NCBI GenBank assembly: GCA_013152795.1
Contig: JAADFS010000042.1
Span: 1 to 8,823, forward strand
Length of the DNA stretch: 8,823 bases
Origin: Deferribacteres bacterium
Lineage (GTDB): Bacteria > Nitrospirota > Thermodesulfovibrionia > UBA6902
Reading direction: 5' to 3'
This document shows, one piece after another, positions 4,909-8,823 of the stretch. The notes beneath the pieces were generated by a model, which saw only the letters and a list, made by a program, of their open reading frames with translations, made no database searches and had not been told where the DNA came from. How positions within the stretch are numbered: position 1 is the stretch's first letter; every line of letters starts with the position of its first letter. The translations under genes were made by a program, and so were the position numbers.

Positions 4909-5364
4909 TTACATGACGTTTCCGAAATCTTCCGGTTTCAGTTTTTTCAGCCAGTCTTCCAGTTCGTCATTGTTTCTGTGCTCGATAACGCTCTCATCCA
5001 CAAAGATCGGCGCGTTTATCCTTATCGCCACTGCAATCGCATCGCTGGGTCTTGAGTCAATGGGAATCTCCAGCCCGTCCCCCTTGTCGATATATATGCC
5101 TGCATAGTATGTATTGTCCACTATCTCGGTGATCACGACCTTTGTTACCTTCATTTTAACGCCGGTTATTACATTCTTGATGAGATCATGGGTCAGGGGG
5201 CGGGGCGTGACGATCTTTCCAAGCGCCAGGGCTATGGAGTCCGCTTCGGGCTTGCCGATCCATATGGGCAGTGTGTCGCTGCCGTTGACTTCCTTTAAAA
5301 GCAGGATATACATGTTGCTTCTCGGATCAAACAGCAATCCCTCCACCTTCATATGTTTATGCAC
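4909..5364 (-). CDS. Bifunctional nuclease (BFN/DUF151) family protein
   Basis: A 151-residue DUF151 protein, the family that includes Thermotoga TM0160 and plant bifunctional nucleases with reported DNase and RNase activity. The physiological role in bacteria is not settled. Signature segments are LPIWIGKPEADSIALALG (residues 32-49), RPLTHDLI (55-62), YYAGIYI (86-92) and SRPSDAIAVAIR followed by PIFVDESVI (104-127). The tail LEDWLKKLKPEDFG is common in Gram-negative members. I chose the GTG at 5364 because AAGGGGGG lies five bases upstream. The ATG at 5352 is a possible alternative, but its spacing of 17 nt is long. A perfect -10 hexamer lies upstream in the 74-bp gap after the aminotransferase gene. 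With recO 24 bp downstream, a bfn-recO transcription unit with its own promoter is likely, and suggests a DNA-metabolism link (inference). Confidence 0.93.
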   Translation of the reverse strand: MHKHMKVEGLLFDPRSNMYILLLKEVNGSDTLPIWIGKPEADSIALALGKIVTPRPLTHDLIKNVITGVKMKVTKVVITEIVDNTYYAGIYIDKGDGLEIPIDSRPSDAIAVAIRINAPIFVDESVIEHRNNDELEDWLKKLKPEDFGNVM

Positions 5365-5390
5365 TTAAACCCCCCTTAATGGAAAATACT

Positions 5391-5396
5391 ATTATA
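5391..5396 (-). promoter_or_regulatory. Candidate -10 element for the bfn-recO unit
   Basis: A perfect TATAAT on the minus strand, in a very AT-rich gap. The upstream side has an A7 T-rich stretch that could act as an UP-like element, but there is no convincing -35 hexamer at 16-18 bp. The predicted start near 5384 gives a leader of about 20 nt, with the G-rich ribosome binding site (5370-5375). Confidence 0.4.
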
Positions 5397-5438
5397 TAAT
5401 ACCTTTAAGTTAAATTTTTTTCTATATGAACAATGCCC

Positions 5439-6632
5439 TTAACCGAGAGCCTTTAGGGCCTTTTCAATCCTGTCCAGCCCCTTTGTGATATTCTCCATTG
5501 AGGTGGCATATGAAAGCCTTATGAATTTATCATCCCCGAAGGCCGAACCCGGGACCACGGCGACCTTCGCCTCTTCAAGCAGATACGTCGACAGCTCCAG
5601 GGAATTGTTTACCGCCTTACCGTTGAACTTCCTGCCGAAGTAGAACGAGACATTCGGAAAGGCATAAAAGGCGCCCACCGGTGTCCTGCACGAAACACCC
5701 TCAATGGAGTTGAGGCGCTGAACCATGTATGTCCTTCTTTTATCGAATTCAGACAGCATCCGCGGCAGAAAATCCTGCGGGCCCGTCAGTGCCTCGACAG
5801 CGGCCTTCTGTGCTATTGAATTCGGGTTCGATGTCGACTGGCTCTGTATATTGGTCATGGCGGCCGTGATATCCGCAGGGCCTGCGGTAAAGCCTATCCT
5901 CCAGCCTGTCATGGAATGTGACTTGGAAAGGCCGTTTACCACAACCGTCCTCTGCTTTATCTCGTCACCGAGTGAGGCGATGCTCACGTGCCTGAATCCT
6001 TCGTAGACGAGCTTTTCGTAAATCTCGTCGGATATAATGTAAAAGTCATGCTCAACGGCCATCTCCGCTATCTTTTCAAGGCTTGCCCTGTCATAACCCA
6101 GTCCCGTCGGGTTGGAGGGGCTGTTGAGTATCAGCGCCTTTGTCCTGTCCGACAGGTTCTTCCTGAGCAGTTCAGGCTCTATCATAAAGGAGTTTTCCTC
6201 GCGGGTCGGAACTATGACGGGCACAGCGTCGTTTAAAAGCACCTGGTCGGGATAGGTCACCCAGTAGGGTGCGGGAATTATCACCTCATCGCCCGGGTCG
6301 AAAAGGGCCTCTGCAATATTATAAAGACTGTGCTTTGCACCGCACGAAACCAGTATCTCATTCTTTTCATAATGGAGCCCATTGTCTTTTTTGAACTTCT
6401 CGATTATCGCGGTTTTTAATTCGTCGATACCCCCTACGGGAGTGTATTTTGTAAAGCCGTCCTTGAGCGCCCTTACGGCGGCCTCCTTGATATTTTCAGG
6501 TGTGTCAAAGTCCGGCTCCCCGACCCCGAAGTTCGTTATATCCTCTCCGGCGGCCTTCAGCGCCTTTGCCTTTGCATTCATCGACAGCGTGGGTGACGGC
6601 TTGATGGCCTTTGTTCTTTCTGATAGTCTCAT
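5439..6632 (-). CDS. aspC: PLP-dependent class I aminotransferase (aspartate aminotransferase, subgroup Ib)
   Basis: A 397-residue fold-type I aminotransferase that moves amino groups between aspartate and 2-oxoglutarate. Key residues are visible: GVGEPDFDTP (36-45), W124 in APYWVTYP, N174 in NSPSNPTG, D202 and Y205 in SDEIYEKLVYEG, the PLP-binding K237 in GLSKSHSMTGWRIGF with R245, and the substrate-carboxylate R372 in FIRLSYATS. The KPSPTL start (residues 11-16) and overall length match subgroup Ib enzymes. Some subgroup Ib enzymes also transaminate prephenate toward phenylalanine and tyrosine, so substrate range cannot be fixed from this reading. GAGGT (6639-6643) before the ATG supports the start. 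The rfaE1 stop is 15 bp upstream, so the two genes are almost certainly in one operon, although their pathways are not obviously related. Confidence 0.95.
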   Translation of the reverse strand: MRLSERTKAIKPSPTLSMNAKAKALKAAGEDITNFGVGEPDFDTPENIKEAAVRALKDGFTKYTPVGGIDELKTAIIEKFKKDNGLHYEKNEILVSCGAKHSLYNIAEALFDPGDEVIIPAPYWVTYPDQVLLNDAVPVIVPTREENSFMIEPELLRKNLSDRTKALILNSPSNPTGLGYDRASLEKIAEMAVEHDFYIISDEIYEKLVYEGFRHVSIASLGDEIKQRTVVVNGLSKSHSMTGWRIGFTAGPADITAAMTNIQSQSTSNPNSIAQKAAVEALTGPQDFLPRMLSEFDKRRTYMVQRLNSIEGVSCRTPVGAFYAFPNVSFYFGRKFNGKAVNNSLELSTYLLEEAKVAVVPGSAFGDDKFIRLSYATSMENITKGLDRIEKALKALG

Positions 6633-6647
6633 TCTCTTACCTCGTTA

Positions 6648-7631
6648 TCAATTTTTATTTTCACGCGGTTTGCACGATTTCATACTCTTTATTATTTCCT
6701 GCGGGGTTGCAACGGCGGTGCCTATCTTGCCTACAACCACACCTGCGGCATGATTGGCCAGTACAGCGGCATCCTTCAGGCTGGCGCCCGCTGCGTGGCA
6801 GAGGGTCAGGGCGGCAATCACGGTGTCCCCTGCACCGCTTACATCATATACCTCACGCGCGCACGTCGGTATGTTCGTGATCTTGCCGCTTTTTTCAAAA
6901 AGTGTCATACCTTCGTCGCCCCTTGTTATTATCACCGCCTTGCCCTGCAGCTTTGCAAGCAGCACCCTGCCCGCGGCAAACAGGCTCTTCTCATCGGTTA
7001 TATCAATACCCGAGCCATGGGACGCCTCGTTGATATTGGGGGTGATGAGGCTTGCCCCCTTGTAGTAATCAAAATGGCCTATCTTCGGATCAACCGCGAT
7101 AAAGACGTCCGGGCCCGCAATCTCAAGGGTTTTCCTTATAAGTGTCCTGGTTATCAGACCCTTGCAGTAGTCGGAGATGATTATACCCTTTATTTCCGGA
7201 AGGCAGTCCTTTACATAACCGAGAATCGAGGACAATGTCGAGCGGCTGATATCGGACTTGACTTCCCTGTCAAACCGCACCACCTGCTGGCTGTGGGCGA
7301 TGACCCTGGTTTTCACTGTTGTGGGCCTGCTGCCGTCCACAATGATTCCGTCGGTGCTGAGTCCCTTTTCCCGGAATTTGTTTATCAGGATTTTCCCTGT
7401 TTCGTCCGTGCCCACGGCGCCGGTGATAAAGACCTTGCCGCCGAGGGACAGCACATTGTTGGCAACATTGGCGGCGCCGCCCAGAAGCAGATTCTCTTCG
7501 GTCACTTCCACAACAGGCACGGGGGCCTCAGGGGATATCCTTCTCACCCGGCCCCACACGTACTGGTCGATCATCAGGTCTCCGATAACGAGAATGCCGG
7601 TGCTGCTGAATTTGTCAAAGATGTTTTTCAT
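6648..7631 (-). CDS. rfaE1: D-glycero-beta-D-manno-heptose-7-phosphate kinase
   Basis: A 327-residue PfkB/ribokinase-fold kinase matching the N-terminal half of E. coli HldE, without the adenylyltransferase half. It phosphorylates heptose 7-phosphate at C1 in ADP-heptose synthesis for LPS core. Seen in order: VIGDLMIDQYVWG (15-27), RISPEAPVPVV (31-41), GGAANVANNV (51-60), GAVGTDETGK (71-80), SDYCKG (153-158), AVDPKIGHFDYYKGASLITP (179-198, heptose-kinase signature), ITRGDEGM (235-242) and the ATP-site DVSGAGDTVIA with catalytic D269 (263-273). A separate rfaE2 nucleotidyltransferase must lie elsewhere, as in many non-enteric Gram-negatives. The ATG at 7631 has no strong ribosome binding site. 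The first gene of an operon with the aminotransferase, it diverges from the TPR lipoprotein gene. A hairpin and T run in its leader may regulate it. Confidence 0.95.
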   Translation of the reverse strand: MKNIFDKFSSTGILVIGDLMIDQYVWGRVRRISPEAPVPVVEVTEENLLLGGAANVANNVLSLGGKVFITGAVGTDETGKILINKFREKGLSTDGIIVDGSRPTTVKTRVIAHSQQVVRFDREVKSDISRSTLSSILGYVKDCLPEIKGIIISDYCKGLITRTLIRKTLEIAGPDVFIAVDPKIGHFDYYKGASLITPNINEASHGSGIDITDEKSLFAAGRVLLAKLQGKAVIITRGDEGMTLFEKSGKITNIPTCAREVYDVSGAGDTVIAALTLCHAAGASLKDAAVLANHAAGVVVGKIGTAVATPQEIIKSMKSCKPRENKN

Positions 7632-7648
7632 GCAGTGTATGTTCTCAC

Positions 7649-7686
7649 GCCTGAGACTTAAAAAAGGAATCAGGCCGGGAGCCTGA
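7649..7686 (-). promoter_or_regulatory. Possible terminator/antiterminator in the rfaE1 leader
   Basis: Read on the minus strand, TCAGGC (7681-7686) pairs with GCCTGA (7670-7675) around a 5-nt loop and is followed by TTCCTTTTTT, resembling a small intrinsic terminator. A second TCAGGC (7649-7654) follows the T run and could pair with the same GCCTGA instead. The two pairings exclude each other, which is the logic of an attenuator. Stems are only 6 bp, so chance is a real possibility. It could equally be a simple terminator for antisense transcription out of the TPR gene. Confidence 0.3.
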
Positions 7687-7766
7687 CATAAAAAAACGAA
7701 AAATTTTTATCAATAAATTTAGCATGTAAGCTTTGTATTTGGCAACACGGGGCGGCACGGGCATTA

Positions 7767-7795
7767 TTGTCAATACTTTTCCTTTGTGACATAAT
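7767..7795 (+). promoter_or_regulatory. Sigma-70-like promoter of the TPR lipoprotein gene
   Basis: TTGTCA (7767-7772) and CATAAT (7790-7795) are separated by exactly 17 bp, each 5/6 to consensus. The predicted start is about 7802, the A of the ATG itself, so the mRNA may be leaderless. No ribosome binding site is seen before the ATG. Confidence 0.5.
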
Positions 7796-7801
7796 AATTT
7801 A

Positions 7802-8823
7802 ATGAACACTAAATTCTTATGGATAATCCTGTTACTTGCAGCGTTTTTCATATCCTCGTGCGCTTTTTCCAAAATAGTGCAGCGGCCCGAGTATTCCGAG
7901 GAATCCGACTATCAGTATATTCTTGCGGTTGAAGCCGAATTATCGGGCAACTGGCAAGAGGCGGCAAGTCGTCTGAAACTGGCCCTTCAGGAAGACCCTG
8001 AGTCGCCTTATCTGAGGACCGAGCTCAGCAAGGTATATCTGAAGATGCAGAAGACGGATGAAGCCCTTGAAACCGCGGAAGACGTGATACGCAAATCCCC
8101 GGAATATGAGCCTGCCCTGTCCCTGCTGGCGAAAATTTACAGCGGCCGGAAAGACTATGAAAAGGCCATCTCCATCTACAGGAAACTGCTGGAGATAAAC
8201 CCTGAAGGGACGCAGAACTACATTCATCTCGCCTATATCTATACACTCAATAAAGAGGTCGGCAAGGCAATCGGGATTCTGGAGAAGGTAATCGCGATTG
8301 ATGAATCCAATGTAATGGCGAGATACTATCTCGGAAGGCTCTATGTTGAGACAAAAAAATACAATGAGGCCATTCAGCAGCTCCAAAGGGCCGTCCGGCT
8401 GAACCCGTATCTGTGGGACGGTTTTTACATGCTGGGCATTGCCTATGAAGCCCTCGGTGATCTTGACAGGGCCGCCTTGAATTATGAAAAGACACTGGAG
8501 TTAAATGCCCGCAGTACGGACCTGAGAAAGAGGCTCGCCGGCGTCTACCTGAAAAAAGGACAGATAGACAAGGTCATTGAACAGATCTCGGAGATCGCCA
8601 AGGCCGACCCGGGAAACCTGAAAATCATCGGAATGCTTGCCAACATTTATGCGGGCAACAAACAGTTTGAAAAGGCTGAAAAAGAACTGCGCAAGATTAT
8701 CGCCGCCGAGCCTGATAATGTAAATGCAATATTCCTGCTTGCAAAGATACTTGGCGTGATGGAGAGATACGATGAGGCCGCGGAGCAGTTTGAGATTCTG
8801 CTGAAACTCATGCCGGACAAGCC
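7802..8823 (+). CDS. TPR-repeat lipoprotein (3' end beyond the window)
   Basis: An open frame of 340 codons running off the right edge with no stop. Residues 1-20 are a lipoprotein signal: MNTKFLWIILLLAAFFISSC with lipobox ISSC, cleavage before C20 and A21 at +2, predicting an outer-membrane lipoprotein. From residue 34 to 338 there are nine tetratricopeptide repeats in exact 34-residue register, with Pro or Glu/Ala closing each unit at 66, 100, 134, 168, 202, 236, 270, 304 and 338. Typical units include YEPALSLLAKIYSGRKDYEKA and YNEAIQQLQRAVRLNP. TPR solenoids mediate protein contacts, so this is likely a periplasm-facing scaffold in secretion, polysaccharide export or envelope assembly; the specific partner cannot be read here. 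The ATG is chosen because no other start yields the signal peptide. It is divergent from rfaE1, which may share envelope regulation (inference). A C-terminal catalytic domain beyond the edge cannot be excluded. Confidence 0.93.
   Translation, partial: MNTKFLWIILLLAAFFISSCAFSKIVQRPEYSEESDYQYILAVEAELSGNWQEAASRLKLALQEDPESPYLRTELSKVYLKMQKTDEALETAEDVIRKSPEYEPALSLLAKIYSGRKDYEKAISIYRKLLEINPEGTQNYIHLAYIYTLNKEVGKAIGILEKVIAIDESNVMARYYLGRLYVETKKYNEAIQQLQRAVRLNPYLWDGFYMLGIAYEALGDLDRAALNYEKTLELNARSTDLRKRLAGVYLKKGQIDKVIEQISEIAKADPGNLKIIGMLANIYAGNKQFEKAEKELRKIIAAEPDNVNAIFLLAKILGVMERYDEAAEQFEILLKLMPDK

Noticed and set aside
6750..7661. Long plus-strand open frame opposite rfaE1
   Set aside because: Shadow of rfaE1, whose kinase motifs are unambiguous on the minus strand.
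7645..7872. Minus-strand open frame of 75 codons across the rfaE1/TPR divergent region
   Set aside because: It is antisense to the TPR signal peptide, covers the promoter and hairpin, and has no recognisable protein features.
7940..8495. Minus-strand open frames opposite the TPR gene
   Set aside because: Antisense shadows; the plus strand shows nine exact TPR units.

Overview
The window reads like an accessory-poor chromosomal stretch of a Gram-negative (diderm) bacterium. A heptose-7-phosphate kinase implies lipopolysaccharide, and a lipobox-bearing TPR protein implies outer-membrane lipoproteins. Base composition is roughly balanced. The mix of a DUF151 bifunctional nuclease, a CooT-like nickel protein, a LipM-like lipoyl-pathway enzyme and intergenic heptamer repeats reminds me of Nitrospirota or deltaproteobacterial (Desulfobacterota) genomes. 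That placement is inference and would need a protein search.

Layout, left to right. Positions 1-292 hold no convincing gene, only a short AATCAGC heptamer repeat and a G8 run. A Phd/YefM-VapC type toxin-antitoxin pair lies on the minus strand (293-902). Its antitoxin frame is shifted by one base in a short G run, just before the expected C-terminal toxin-binding tail. Next, still on the minus strand, is an orphan trpC (1064-1849). A 98-bp divergent promoter region separates it from a plus-strand six-helix membrane protein of unknown function (1948-2889). That gene converges on, and overlaps by 27 bp, a minus-strand lipoate/octanoate transferase gene (2863-3648), which follows a CooT-family gene (3686-3874). 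Between cooT and recO is a 227-bp spacer with a perfect 12-bp inverted repeat, a 14-bp-period direct repeat and a 14-copy TRAACTY heptamer array.

The minus strand continues upstream with recO (4102-4884) and a bifunctional nuclease gene (4909-5364), a pair that seems to have its own promoter. Then come a PLP aminotransferase (5439-6632) and rfaE1 (6648-7631), separated by only 15 bp. A 170-bp divergent region follows, with a hairpin/T-run in the rfaE1 leader and a good sigma-70-like promoter facing right. The window ends inside a plus-strand TPR lipoprotein gene (7802 to the edge) built of exactly periodic 34-residue repeats.

Most genes are housekeeping: tryptophan synthesis, lipoylation, recombination repair, amino-acid transamination and LPS heptose synthesis. 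The points most worth a second look are the frameshifted antitoxin beside an apparently intact toxin, the heptamer arrays, the strong palindrome upstream of cooT, a possible attenuator before rfaE1, and two genes whose best promoter would give leaderless mRNA. I found no CRISPR array, tRNA, rRNA, transposase or clear new defence system.
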